Source: Pseudovirgaria hyperparasitica (Eukaryota; Ascomycota; Dothideomycetes; Acrospermales; Acrospermaceae). From it: a stretch of DNA of 64,000 nucleotides. The stretch lies in contig NW_022985558.1 in NCBI RefSeq assembly GCF_010093815.1, forward strand, positions 254,640 through 318,639, read 5' to 3'. Positions 8,399-18,374 of this stretch are shown piece by piece (the stretch's first letter is position 1; each line of letters starts with the position of its first letter). Both the position numbers and the translations under genes were made by a program. The notes under the pieces were generated by a model. That model made no database searches. It was not told the DNA's origin and was given only the letters and a program-made list of their open reading frames with translations.

Positions 8399-10633
8399 TC
8401 AATGCTCGCAGAAATTGTACTCTTCAAACCCTTGTTCAATAGCGGCAGATTGGCTTGTCCGCTCACTCATCAGTTCTAGCCGGTGTTGTTTCGCCTCGTC
8501 CAGCTTCATCAGATTCTCCATTACGCCCTCAAAGACCATATCAGCCAGCTCGCGTGGAAGCCGATGGCTGACTTGCGAGAGCTCTAGCTGTTTCTCAGCA
8601 ACCCATTCGTACTGTTGTGGCGGTACGTTGGCAGTCGATACGACGCGGTAGTTTGGATCGACGAGCCATAAGACGATGAAGCGTCGGTGGCCTGGGCGGG
8701 TCTTGTCCTCCAGCGAGAACGGCTCCACGCAATGCTGCAGGGTGTTGGGGAAGGCGAGAAGGCGGCCCTGCTTCGTGGCAATGCTTCCGAGCTCTTGAAC
8801 GGCAGGTTCATCGCGTAGACTGTCTGTCCCGAAGATCTCAGCCAAGGGCTCGTGCTCATCTTGTTCGTAGTCCATTTCGCCGCCCTCGAGCAGCGCTTCT
8901 TGTCTGAAGCTGATGCGGGATTCGGTGGTGTTCTCAACATCGTAGTAGTATATCGATGTAGCGACGATATGCTCGTTGAGCATGCCCTCAATGTGCCAGC
9001 TTCCTCCGTCATAGCTAGGCTTATCGGGCGTGAGTTCGATGCTGGCAAGCTTGACAATTACTTGCAGACCTTTCTTGCGAAACTCGTCTTGGATCTTGAA
9101 TTCACTGAATTCGTGATCTGAAATCCCCATGAAGCCTGCGTGCTTGCCCTTCTTCCAATCTTCGTACGTATATGAGGGCTCTGGGTGCTTGACTGTTCGT
9201 ACCCGTTTCCACTTCCAGTCAGCAACGCCCCCAAGGCCAAGTTCGTCTTTCCATGTCTCGCCATCAGGGAACTCCTTTATCCATTCCCCGTGCTCGTCGT
9301 TACTATCTTCCTCCAAGGCAGGATTGTCGGGCTCTTCGAGATAGGCTTTGACCTGGTCGACAAGCCTCTGGTACTCCTCTGGCTTCATATCATCCGTGCG
9401 GTACGGAAGAGCGTCGATCCAGTCTGGTTTCTCGGTGTCGAATTCCGATCCAAAAGTCAAGATACGCAGAGGCACTCGCTGCTCCTCTTTCATCAGAACC
9501 TCGTTCCATGGCTCTATCGAGAGCGATATTAATTTCTCGATGACCTTGTATAACGGCCTGTTCTTGTTCGGATGGAGATTGTTGATGTACGATGTGATTT
9601 CCGCATCAACGCCAGCATCTCCAGTGAATCTTACTTCACATGGCAGCCATTGGAACTTCTTGGACCACAGAGGAGCCCTGCGACCGAGCTCTTCCTGCAC
9701 TCGCCGTCTGTTCCAGTTATTCATGTCACTCCAGTCGATGTTGCTATCTTCCGGATTCACGGTCGGGCCTCCTTGCCTCGGTGCGACCTCGCCCCTGCCC
9801 GAGAATTGAAGGGATTTGATTAGATCAACCTGACCGGTATTCATTACGGCAGTACGACCATACACTAGTGGATAAAGCGACGGATGGACCATGTTCAGGA
9901 CCTGATCATTGGAGTTAGGGTGCCAATCCTTCTGTGGTGCATCAATGAGAGACTGTGTCAGGCTGACGAACTGCTGGCGCAAGGATTCATCAACAAGTTT
10001 ATCCGACTTGACGCATCTGGAACCCCCGTCGAGAGTATGTACAAACTTCTTTTCGTCGTGGAGTTTCGCTTTGTCACGTAGCTCGAGAACACACCAGTCA
10101 AAGGCCTTGTCGCTCATATGTGGCATTTGTCTCGCTTCTTGACGCCATTTGTCCACAATAGCGTCGTCAGACACCTTGCGAGTCCATTCCGGCTTGTCCG
10201 TCAAGGCGTCCATGACTTGAATCATGGAGACCTCCCGGACGGTGAGTCGATGTAGGAGTTTCCAATCATTTGCACCATGGGCAAATCGCTTACCGTCCTC
10301 TCGGACAAGCTCGTACTCAATTGGCACACCATTGAAGGCGGGAACCTGTATTGGTTTCAGTCCCGAGTTGTCGAATTGGATCTCGTTTGCATCTCCGGTC
10401 GCCATCTCAGCAGCGACGTCGGTCTCAGGATGCTCTTCAACAAACTGTATTGACTGCATACTCAAGGGGGTAGTCGGTCCGCCTTTATACTCGCGACTTG
10501 CAAAGCGAGCTGGGCTAATGATTGGGGCGAAAATGGCGGTGCTGGGGCCTAACTTAAGTATCCTGGAACTAGGTAGACGCGGTCGCGTCGACGAGATGTC
10601 TGGGAGAAGACGCAATCGAAGTGCCTGGCGCAT
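8399..10633 (-). CDS. DUF4246 family protein
   Basis: Single-exon gene of 744 aa, a usual size for fungal DUF4246 proteins. The family hallmarks are in order: HTLDGGSRCVKSDKLV (~200-215), then WHPNSNDQVLNMVHPSLYPL (~243-262), GGSWHIEGMLNEHIVATSIY (~543-562), LLAFPNTLQHCVEPF (~628-642) and STANVPPQQYEW near the end. The two last blocks resemble the metal-binding core of an iron/2-oxoglutarate oxygenase, with HIE in place of HxD and a distal His, but no biochemical role is established for the family. The first ~45 residues are rich in Arg, Ser and Leu and almost lack acids (RQALRLRLLPDISSTRPRL), which suggests a mitochondrial presequence. The neighbouring genes give no functional hint. Confidence 0.85.
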   Translation of the reverse strand: MRQALRLRLLPDISSTRPRLPSSRILKLGPSTAIFAPIISPARFASREYKGGPTTPLSMQSIQFVEEHPETDVAAEMATGDANEIQFDNSGLKPIQVPAFNGVPIEYELVREDGKRFAHGANDWKLLHRLTVREVSMIQVMDALTDKPEWTRKVSDDAIVDKWRQEARQMPHMSDKAFDWCVLELRDKAKLHDEKKFVHTLDGGSRCVKSDKLVDESLRQQFVSLTQSLIDAPQKDWHPNSNDQVLNMVHPSLYPLVYGRTAVMNTGQVDLIKSLQFSGRGEVAPRQGGPTVNPEDSNIDWSDMNNWNRRRVQEELGRRAPLWSKKFQWLPCEVRFTGDAGVDAEITSYINNLHPNKNRPLYKVIEKLISLSIEPWNEVLMKEEQRVPLRILTFGSEFDTEKPDWIDALPYRTDDMKPEEYQRLVDQVKAYLEEPDNPALEEDSNDEHGEWIKEFPDGETWKDELGLGGVADWKWKRVRTVKHPEPSYTYEDWKKGKHAGFMGISDHEFSEFKIQDEFRKKGLQVIVKLASIELTPDKPSYDGGSWHIEGMLNEHIVATSIYYYDVENTTESRISFRQEALLEGGEMDYEQDEHEPLAEIFGTDSLRDEPAVQELGSIATKQGRLLAFPNTLQHCVEPFSLEDKTRPGHRRFIVLWLVDPNYRVVSTANVPPQQYEWVAEKQLELSQVSHRLPRELADMVFEGVMENLMKLDEAKQHRLELMSERTSQSAAIEQGFEEYNFCEH

Positions 10634-11100
10634 GGAAGACGTCGAAGAGGTTTCGACGCCACCAACGGCGTGCTACACTTCCAGAGGATGTACAAATACA
10701 CTTTGATGCATGAAATGCCGGGTCGTTGAGACGTTGAGAGGAAGCCAAGATACAGATCAGTTTCTGCCTCAGGCAGCAGAGCGTGAGCTCCGAGAGCGGC
10801 ATAGCGTCGCCATGGCAGGTCCGATATCCCATTCATCACCACATCTACATCAGTAGCTATCACTACTTAAGAGCACAAAGACACTCATTTAAAGATGAGA
10901 TGTGTGATTTACATGATCGGTACTTGAGTGCGTGGATCGGACCCATAATATCGTCCCGACGTTCCAGCTGAGCAAGCAGCCTATTAATCACTCATCTCTG
11001 CTCAATTGAGACTTTGCAGAAGAGCCACAATAGCGGACGAGTATGCGATTTGTGTCAGCGAACGATTGTTTGGTAACTATTGTGTCTAGATACCCTCTGA
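10634..11100. other. intergenic, upstream of DUF4246 gene
   Basis: 5' flank of the minus-strand DUF4246 gene. Overlapping minus frames upstream of its ATG look like leader sequence, and no separate gene is supported. Confidence 0.5.
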
Positions 11101-11547
11101 TCACCAGAATACGAGTCTGACACGCGAGCTGCGGTCAATAGTCGAGGCTCCGGTAGTTGTAACCTTGTAGCGGACTTCAAAAGCGCCTTCAAGATGCCCG
11201 ACGACGAGGTCTGCTGTGTCGAACTTTGCTCCCGTGGTCGCCTTACTGATACAGTTAGAATCCATCATCTCAAAAGTGACGATCCGTTGCGCTAGCGATC
11301 TTTCGTTCTCCGCGACTCGTACTATGTGACATAGAATCTCGACCGAGTTGCACCAGTAACACGAAATGCGTTTGACTGGGGGATCCCCAGCCTTTAAGCA
11401 ATCGTACTGGCATGGAGAAGCCTTGCTCCGAGCTGACGGTAGCTGTTCAGGGTTCATGATGAGCGGCCCATGCCGCAACTCATATGAGCGTTCTTGGTCT
11501 ACCACTGTAGTGGCGTAACTAGGATCTGCGTAACGTTCGTATTCCAA
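11101..11547 (-). CDS. possible exon of an unknown protein
   Basis: A minus-strand frame of about 148 codons ends at 11101. It has balanced composition and a cysteine-rich stretch (SPCQYDCLKAGDPP, then ISCYWCNSVEILCHIV). It continues upstream without an ATG for a few more codons, the only in-frame Met being internal (MNPEQL), so if real it is the last exon of a spliced gene whose 5' part I cannot place. No family is recognised. It could equally be a chance frame, and transcript data would be needed to accept it. Confidence 0.3.
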   Translation of the reverse strand: MEYERYADPSYATTVVDQERSYELRHGPLIMNPEQLPSARSKASPCQYDCLKAGDPPVKRISCYWCNSVEILCHIVRVAENERSLAQRIVTFEMMDSNCISKATTGAKFDTADLVVGHLEGAFEVRYKVTTTGASTIDRSSRVRLVFW

Positions 11548-12514
11548 GTCGCACGACAGACTGAGTACACGATGATACTTGAATATCGCGAAATAGGTCG
11601 GGCATCAATACTTTGTTGGTGAAGAGCCGGACCGTGTGGAGGACACGCGGGCATTGAAACGTGGAAGGAATGCATGAAGAGCTAGATAGAACGGCTGGCG
11701 GTACTGAAGAAGTAACTACCGCATCACAACTGTGGCTCTGATGAGCCGGCTGTTATCATCGGGTTAGACTGCAGGGACAGTGACAGGGACAGGGACAGGG
11801 ACAGGGACAAGGGGGTTAAGGAATGCGGCGCTGCCACGCGAGCTCCACCGTCCTGGACTATAAACGGCCGATTGTCCGTGCTGGTCGCAAGTTTCACGTA
11901 CTTCTACAACGCTCATCCCAGTTGATGTAGTAATGGCGGATTTGACGGGACATGGAGTGCGCTCCGTCCTGTGGTCTCGAGCATCTCGTCTATGATTCCA
12001 CGTCTATTTCTAGAGCCGCTGGCAAAGATTACGACAGTATTTCCCGTCTCCTGCTTGGATCACACACAGGAATGCATCGATCACGAGTCAGGAGTACCGT
12101 CACCTTCTTGCTTCTCGGCAGCATTCTCCATGATGCCATCACGGACACGGTGGTGCTGGCAGCGACATTCTTCAGGCCCCACAACCACCAACAGCCCAGT
12201 AAAATGCCTCTCAGTTGGACTGAACACACCCATGTGCCACGCTTCGTGTGTATCTGTTCTTTCAGGCCTCAATCCCGCGCGAACCGTGCCTATGAACGCA
12301 AGGCGGTCATGTTGGACCCCGGACATTGGCTCCGGCTAACCATGCTGCTCTTACACTCCCATCAGGACGCCAATAATTCCATGTAAGATCGGACGAGTCA
12401 GTTACATACGTCTCGGGAATGCAAGTATACATTGGGCCAGGCACCCACTCTCGATGATGATCATGCATCTCATTCGCAAATTCAAGCTATAGTGCGAATC
12501 TCGCTACTACTTCA
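11548..12514. other. intergenic with overlapping unresolved frames
   Basis: Between 11950 and 12390 frames of 66-144 codons overlap on both strands, and none has a recognisable domain or clear coding bias. A GACAGG microsatellite lies at about 11772-11810. The rest is unremarkable promoter-like DNA upstream of the receptor gene. Confidence 0.5.
11772..11810. repeat. (ACAGGG)n microsatellite
   Basis: About six copies of a six-base unit, slightly imperfect at the left end (cagggacagtgacaggga). Confidence 0.85.
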
Positions 12515-13858
12515 ATGCCATCAGAGTCATCTGACCGTCCCTCAGACCTCGATAGAGGCGTTGCCTTTGCTGCGATATTCATCTCGGAGTGTGTGCTAAC
12601 GACCGTTGTTGTCGTGCTTCGTTTCTGGGCCAGATGGAGCATTCGAAAGATTGCCATTGATGACTGGGTGATGCTCGCAACTTGGGTAAGTTTCCTCAGC
12701 TATGGTGACACTACTTGCGGCTGTCCGCATGATGAGTACTGATATTGGGACGTTTGACGATGGATGCTGACATCACAGGTCTGTCACTTTGTCTTCACAG
12801 TCATGTCGGCTGTGCTAGGTCTACAGGGTGGTACTCGACATCTCGTCTACCTGCAACAAGACCCAGAGCATGCTATATGGCTCACAAAGCTCAACTGGGT
12901 CTCTCAACCATCCGGCATTACCGCACTAGGGCTAGGCAAAGTCGCAGTCGCACTTCTGATCCTGCGCATCCAAGGAAATGGCGTACCCTGGAGGAAATGG
13001 CTACTACACGTGGTTATCTGGCTCACTATCATATTTACGATCTTGACGGTAGCCTTCACTTTTGGCCAATGCAATGACCCGACAGCACTTTGGGATCCAG
13101 AGTCCAAGGCTACTGCCAAGTGCTGGAAGCCTGAGACTCAGAAAAACTTTTCGACCTTCTCGGCCAGTAAGTGGTATGAATGGCCGTCTACACGGCCTAA
13201 TGACTAACTTGCATCAGGCTGGAACTGCGCTGTCGACATGCTGCTCGCAATTCTGCCCGTGACGCTTGTGAAGGACTTGCACATGGAGCTGAAGAAGAAG
13301 ATCGGGCTCTGTCTTCTACTTGGCCTGGGCATCTTGTAGGTCATTGTATACCACAGCTTATATTGCATGAACTAACGACGCATATATAGTACTGGTGTCT
13401 GCGCTGCCATCAAGATAAACCAACTCGTAACGCTCGCTGCACGCTCCGACTTCACTTGGGCCACATACCAGCTCTTCATCTGGACCAATACCGAGGGCGC
13501 GCTCGTCATCATCTGTGGATCCATCCCCGCTCTTAAGCCTCTATACAGGCTCGTGCGAGGCGAACCTATTCACAGCTACGGCACTGGCAGTGGCAATCAA
13601 GGCTCCAGAGGGTCGTACAGCAAACATATCGCAGCAGTCGCGCCGAGATACTATCCCGCGCACACCTTCGAGGTGCGCTCGTCACCACAACGGTCCGGGG
13701 AGGAGTCAGGAGGTTCAAGGTCGGAGACATTGAGTGATGGGAATAGTGAGACGCTCATAATCAAGCCGGATGCAGACAGGGGCACGGATCAGATCAGAAT
13801 CACACAGACGTTTGAGGTCGGCTGGGCGGACGACATACGGGTCAATCATGCAGTGTAG
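12515..13858 (+). CDS. fungal rhodopsin-like seven-helix membrane protein (SAT4/Pth11-related)
   Basis: Four predicted exons, 12515-12685, 12779-13166, 13218-13335 and 13390-13858, give 381 aa. All introns are GT-AG. The protein has the family's N-terminal pattern: helix 1 AAIFISECVLTTVVVVLRFW with RFWAR, then the diagnostic IDDWVML. It continues with helices around HFVFTVMSAVLG, ALGLGKVAVALLILRI, WLTIIFTILTVAFTF with the FGQCNDP loop, WNCAVDMLLAILPVTLV, KKIGLCLLLGLGIFTGVCAA and the last TNTEGALVIICGSIPAL. The cytosolic tail (~290-381) is hydrophilic and Ser/Gly-rich. There is no CFEM domain at the N-terminus. Members are thought to be plasma-membrane sensors or pathway-linked membrane proteins; the ligand is unknown. 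Confidence 0.88.
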
Positions 13859-14179
13859 TAGATGTCTGATTTTGAGATATGCATTCATTTGTAACGCTTG
13901 TGTTCTTTCAAGCTCTCCTTTGGAAATACATACAAGCTTTTGCGTGTCAATCCGAGATTGCAGCAGGAGTCAAGTAGCGTGATGTCATAACACCCGTGTC
14001 ATTGTTCTCTCAAGCTCGCGATGGACTTTAGTCGCGACCCCTTCGCCGTACCGAGGACGCTCAACAACGATCTCCACTCAGCCTCCAAGCTAGACGATTC
14101 CGATGTTGACTTTCACTACATATAGAAATGAGCGTCCTGCAGCGATACTCCGTATCGGATCTCAATGTGCACAGTGCAT

Positions 14180-14488
14180 CATGCGTACCCACTTGTCAAA
14201 TGTACCAAAGACCGAGGCTCGGGTAGATAAGTCATGGCCGCTGTTTATGACCCAGGTACACCTACATCTCTATTACCTATAAGCTATAGTATATAAAGTA
14301 ACCAAGTATTATAGTTAGATTTTATTTACTACTATGAGAAGTTGAGACTAAGGTATAAATTACTTTATATGGGTGCTAAGTTAAACACTATTATTTTATT
14401 ATGGGCATGGAGCTTGCATGCAAAATGCGGCCACATCTTTTCGACCCGAGCCTCGGTCTTTGGTACATTCGACAAGTGGGTTTGCATG
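14180..14488. repeat. inverted repeat (fold-back or MITE-like), ~62-bp arms
   Basis: The left arm 14180-14241 and the right arm 14427-14488 are reverse complements. The core (acccacttgtc..aatgtaccaaagaccgagg..ctcgggt) has about three mismatches in 45 bp, and the match resumes at ggccgc on the inner side. The arms enclose about 185 bp of AT-rich DNA. No coding capacity is present. This is the shape of a small non-autonomous fold-back or terminal-inverted-repeat element, though flanking target duplications are not obvious. Confidence 0.75.
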
Positions 14489-14561
14489 CGGACCGACAAG
14501 GGGACTTGTGACATCAGGGGCAATCGACGTTCGAACGCATGCATAGGGACTGGCGAGACTA

Positions 14562-14577
14562 GGGGGGGGGGGGGGGG
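14562..14577. repeat. poly-G run of 16
   Basis: Uninterrupted run of 16 G on the plus strand just downstream of the fold-back element. A length error in the assembly is possible here. Confidence 0.8.
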
Positions 14578-14983
14578 AGGTGAGACTCAGACTAAATGGA
14601 GCAAGGTCATGTAGCACATCCTGCTCAGCAAGCACGGCGTTACAATTATCTACAGGGTGATAAAATTGTGCCTTTTATTGACATATACTTGTCGTCGGAA
14701 GGGAAGGGGAGAGCGCATGGATGTGAATATCTCGATCCTATGAGAAAGCCACAGCACCTATACATACATGCAACCGCACCCACACATATTTCAATAGCCA
14801 GATATCTACGCTCATGAGTAACCTTATTCCAATATCCTGTTTTCTCATATATCTCTCAGCCACGGATACACTCATGTCTCCGCCCATGCCAACACCCGCC
14901 AGCGCTCTCCACGTCTTGCTCCAGATCATGAATATAACAACACCAACCCCGAAGCACTCATTTTTCTAAACACCAACCCCCAT

Positions 14984-17515
14984 CTACACACTCACCACAC
15001 TCTCGCAATCCTCCCTCTCTCCACTCCCCTCCCTCCTTACCCATCCCATTGCATCCACAATACCCTTTGCATCCTCACGGAAATCTCTCCCATAGGGCGT
15101 CGCGCAGTCTTGATATATCGGCGTACCGGGACGAGGCGGCGATATCGTGAGTCTATGAGGCTTGGTGGGCCGCGTAGCGTACTCTCGTCCAACTGTTCCG
15201 TAATCCAATGTGCGACCCTCCCGACCCTCCTCCCCACCCCTACTCTCCGACAACTCCTCAAGCAACTGCCTGACACGCGCCTCATACAACTGACTCTCAC
15301 CCTCATATTCAATCTGAGATCCCAGCCTCAGCTTCTCGCCCGACCCCGAATCCAAGCCCATAGCATTCGCGCCCTGATTACCAGCCGACGCAGACGTTGC
15401 GCGCAATCCCGACATACCACCCTGCCGCACCGCCATACTCGGAAAAACAGCAGGCGTCGGCGTGCTCTGCAACAACGTACCCTCAAGCACGCTACCATTA
15501 AAAAAACTGGTCTTGTGGAGATTGGACGGATTTGTCGAGGGATCTGTCGATTCAGGGGTAGGATAGTTTGGTTTTTGGGACGCTGGGTTCGGATGATAAT
15601 ACCTGCCAGGATTCCCGCCATAATTATTTCCAGTAGTGGGATTCTCCTCGTTCCTACTCGCTGACACGCCCAGACTACACAGCGAGTCACACATCCTACC
15701 GACATTCCGCTTACGACCAGCATCGTCGAATTCATTGATGAGCGCAAGCACGGCGTGGAACGAGGGCCCGGGGGATGTGCCGTGGTCTTCGAGGATTTGG
15801 ATGAGTAGGGTGAGGCCGAGAGATGCGGTGGCGGCGGCTTTGCGTAGATTATCGGCGGCAGATCTGGAGAGTGTGGGTGATGCGGGGGTTTGGGGGTGAG
15901 TGGGGAGAGGGGGTGAAGATGGGGCGGGCTGGGTAGTGGTGGCAGTGGAGAAGATGTTTGTGGATTGGGAAGCTTGGACGAGGTTTTTCCATTGAGGTTG
16001 GGTGGTATTGGGCGTAGGTGAGGGTTGGATGGGGGGATTGGGTGGTGCAGGGTGGCAGGCTGCGCGGAGCCATTGTCCGGATTTTGTGGGAGAAGGGGGT
16101 GGGTGTGTTGGTAGGGGGGCATGGTGAAGGGCGAAGGGCTGTTTGTCTAAGATGGAATTGCGGTATGCCGGGCGTTGGGAGTCGTTCATAGTTGAAGGTT
16201 TCTGTAATGTGGGACTCCTGAATGGCTTCCAAGGACTTGCGCGTCCGTCTGAGACTTGGGCTCCGCTCGTGTTTCCGGCGTCAGCGCGAGCGTTCTCCCG
16301 CGAGACGGGATTCTGTGAAGACTCTTGCCTATCATAACAGAAGGACCCAGCACGGAATACAGGTGGTGGCGGACCGCTGTATATATCTGTCTCATCTCCG
16401 CCTGGTGAATTGGCTAGGCGATGGACGATGACGGTCTCGTCCGATGGAGCTTTCTCAGGAGCTACCGATGGCGAGGACTTTCTCAGGGGGAGGGAATTGC
16501 TAAGCCTGTGTACCTGGTCCCGTCTGCGTCGGAGCGGTCTTATGTCTACGGGACTAGGAGGTCTGTGCAACCCCTTATCTTCATTTCCTTCTTCATTGCT
16601 CGATACAGGCGAGTACCCATACGTTCGTCCGGCACTGGCATTGATTTGAGGTCCTCGACGACGCTGACGGACTTGGAGAATCTTGCGGCTTTGCTTCGGT
16701 GCTGCTGGCTCGACCATGTTTTGCAAGCCCTCGGCGTCTTGGGTTTTGATGACAAGGGACGGTCGTCTCCCTTCCCGCGCTTCGTCATTGATCCCACTGT
16801 CCGCGTACGGATGAGGTGATGCATGCCCTGTAGGTCTGCTTCTGTCTGAGACAGAAAGACGCTGACCATAGTTGCTCGGACCAGGCCTGCTGGAATGTGC
16901 TGCAACTGGTGGGCTAGATCCTATCTCGAGATTCCGTTGCACATCGAAAGAAAATGCGTTACCAGGAACTGGTCCTATCGGAGAAGCACCAAGACCTCGC
17001 CGATCTGCGTCGTCATAGCCGTAAAGCTGGCTCGATGTCGTGAAGCTCCCGTCTGCTTCACTAACGTCGAAAGTTTCACGGCTGTACTTATCATAGAACT
17101 GCTCCAGCTTTAAGTAGACAGCTTCAAGGTCCTCGTTCGTATGGACTTGGCCGAACAGCTTGACGGCTTTCTGCAGGCGTTTTTGTGCCCTACGTTTCTC
17201 GCTCTCAGACAAGCTCGTGGTGTTCTTGATGAGATGTTGGATTTTCGGAACCGCAGTGGCGAAATCCGTGCGCATGAGTCTTGTGAAAGCTATACGGCCT
17301 CTAACTGTGCTGGTGGGACTTGTTTGGTACGCACGGCCAATTTCTGTACGATCTGAAGCGATTCGAGAGTGCGTGTTTTGCTGGCGAGTTGCAGTAGTGT
17401 CACTCCTGCCTGATACTCCCAGTCTCGAGCGAGGATGTTCAGTGATGTCTGGTGCTCTCCTCCTGTAATAGCCCATTCGCTCAGACATGCTTCGTTCTAC
17501 TGAGACTGGCGCCAC
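14984..17515 (-). CDS. large disordered protein, unknown function
   Basis: Single open frame of 843 aa. I do not recognise a family. Residues ~70-150 form a probable helical or coiled region (FTRLMRTDFATAVPKIQHLI followed by SESEKRRAQKRLQKAVKLFG), the most likely conserved part. Most of the rest is low-complexity Ser/Pro/Arg/Gly sequence, with proline-rich stretches near 480-570 (PTHPPPSPTKSGQW, PPLPTHPQTPASP). A second helical patch occurs at ~570-630 (SAADNLRKAAATASLGLTLL) and an acidic helix at ~755-775 (YEGESQLYEARVRQLLEELS). The ATG at 17515 is followed within a few codons by a second Met (RSMSERMG). The coding strand is convincing because the frame is open for 2.5 kb with a strong bias, though many antisense frames overlap. 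Confidence 0.75.
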   Translation of the reverse strand: MAPVSVERSMSERMGYYRRRAPDITEHPRSRLGVSGRSDTTATRQQNTHSRIASDRTEIGRAYQTSPTSTVRGRIAFTRLMRTDFATAVPKIQHLIKNTTSLSESEKRRAQKRLQKAVKLFGQVHTNEDLEAVYLKLEQFYDKYSRETFDVSEADGSFTTSSQLYGYDDADRRGLGASPIGPVPGNAFSFDVQRNLEIGSSPPVAAHSSRPGPSNYGQRLSVSDRSRPTGHASPHPYADSGINDEAREGRRPSLVIKTQDAEGLQNMVEPAAPKQSRKILQVRQRRRGPQINASAGRTYGYSPVSSNEEGNEDKGLHRPPSPVDIRPLRRRRDQVHRLSNSLPLRKSSPSVAPEKAPSDETVIVHRLANSPGGDETDIYSGPPPPVFRAGSFCYDRQESSQNPVSRENARADAGNTSGAQVSDGRASPWKPFRSPTLQKPSTMNDSQRPAYRNSILDKQPFALHHAPLPTHPPPSPTKSGQWLRAACHPAPPNPPIQPSPTPNTTQPQWKNLVQASQSTNIFSTATTTQPAPSSPPLPTHPQTPASPTLSRSAADNLRKAAATASLGLTLLIQILEDHGTSPGPSFHAVLALINEFDDAGRKRNVGRMCDSLCSLGVSASRNEENPTTGNNYGGNPGRYYHPNPASQKPNYPTPESTDPSTNPSNLHKTSFFNGSVLEGTLLQSTPTPAVFPSMAVRQGGMSGLRATSASAGNQGANAMGLDSGSGEKLRLGSQIEYEGESQLYEARVRQLLEELSESRGGEEGREGRTLDYGTVGREYATRPTKPHRLTISPPRPGTPIYQDCATPYGRDFREDAKGIVDAMGWVRREGSGEREDCESVVSV

Positions 17516-18374
17516 GCGCTCTACACCCAGGACGTTGAACGATCTTTTCGACCTGGTTAACGATTAGCTTAATATGTTGGACGGGACGGGACATGCCACT
17601 TTTTCAGTCGAAACCCCGTAAGAAATCTGCTTTTGAAGCGACGAAGACTAGCTTTGAGCCCTGATTGACTCATTTTGATGGATCTGATAGTGATCCGAAG
17701 GTGCACAAGATTGACTCGCAAACAAGTCGATTTATGAATAGTAGTTGTCGAAGAGAAACGTCTGCAGAGTGGTGACAGCTGGTGAACACGTAGTTGTATT
17801 CCTCTATGATTGTAAATCTGAAAGACTGGCGTCCTTGGCAGGGATCAATCGGTCGCATGGCTTTGTGGGCTGTTTGCGGAAGCCAAACAAAGCCCCTGGA
17901 CAGTCGCGCTGGTCCCCGAAGCAAAGAAGACACAAAGCAGCAGAATGAATTTAATAGGAGAGTAGAGAACAAATCCGACACCGTGGTCGTGATAATAGTG
18001 TGACAACAAATGATTGTTGCAAAGTGACGTTGCCTTGCAAAGCCATTCATGAGGTTTGCACACTTCTGCTTCTTTTTCATGTAGTGTAACGCCAGCAAAG
18101 GAGGCAAAGTGACAAAGTAGCTATCGCAAAGTCTTCTTTGTCGGGAGCTTGTGTCCTCGACCGTCGTTGTAGGATCTTGGAAATCCAGACGGGAGTTCAG
18201 GACTGACACAAGTCGCCGACAAACTCATCTCCTACAGAGAATCTACCAGCTGATGTTAGCAATAAGCTTTAGATTCGTCTGCCCATGTCTATCCTCTCAC
18301 CTTCTAGCCCCTCGACAGAATCGTCCTGTTCAGAAGCTTTTGGGTTGATAATTCCCCCCTATCATGGACCTCGT
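17516..18374. other. intergenic, no gene supported
   Basis: Lies between two minus-strand genes. A 179-codon minus frame (17670-18209) is Cys/Phe/Ser/Leu-rich without any domain and overlaps frames on the other strand; I treat it as chance. Confidence 0.5.

Larger units (their letters stand above)
13859..14983. other. intergenic with fold-back element
   Basis: 3' flanks of two converging genes. The stretch holds a long inverted repeat (14180-14488) and a poly-G run, listed separately. Otherwise it has only short frames. Confidence 0.6.

Noticed and set aside
11952-12386. Plus frames of 144 and 122 codons and overlapping minus frames
   Set aside because: No domain on either strand and no clear coding bias; kept only as unresolved sequence.
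15328-16122. Minus-strand 264-codon Pro/His-rich frame
   Set aside because: It is an alternative frame within the 843-residue gene; its composition follows from the proline-rich coding there.
17670-18209. Minus-strand 179-codon frame
   Set aside because: Composition is Cys/Phe/Ser/Leu-rich without domain or splice context, and frames on the other strand overlap it.
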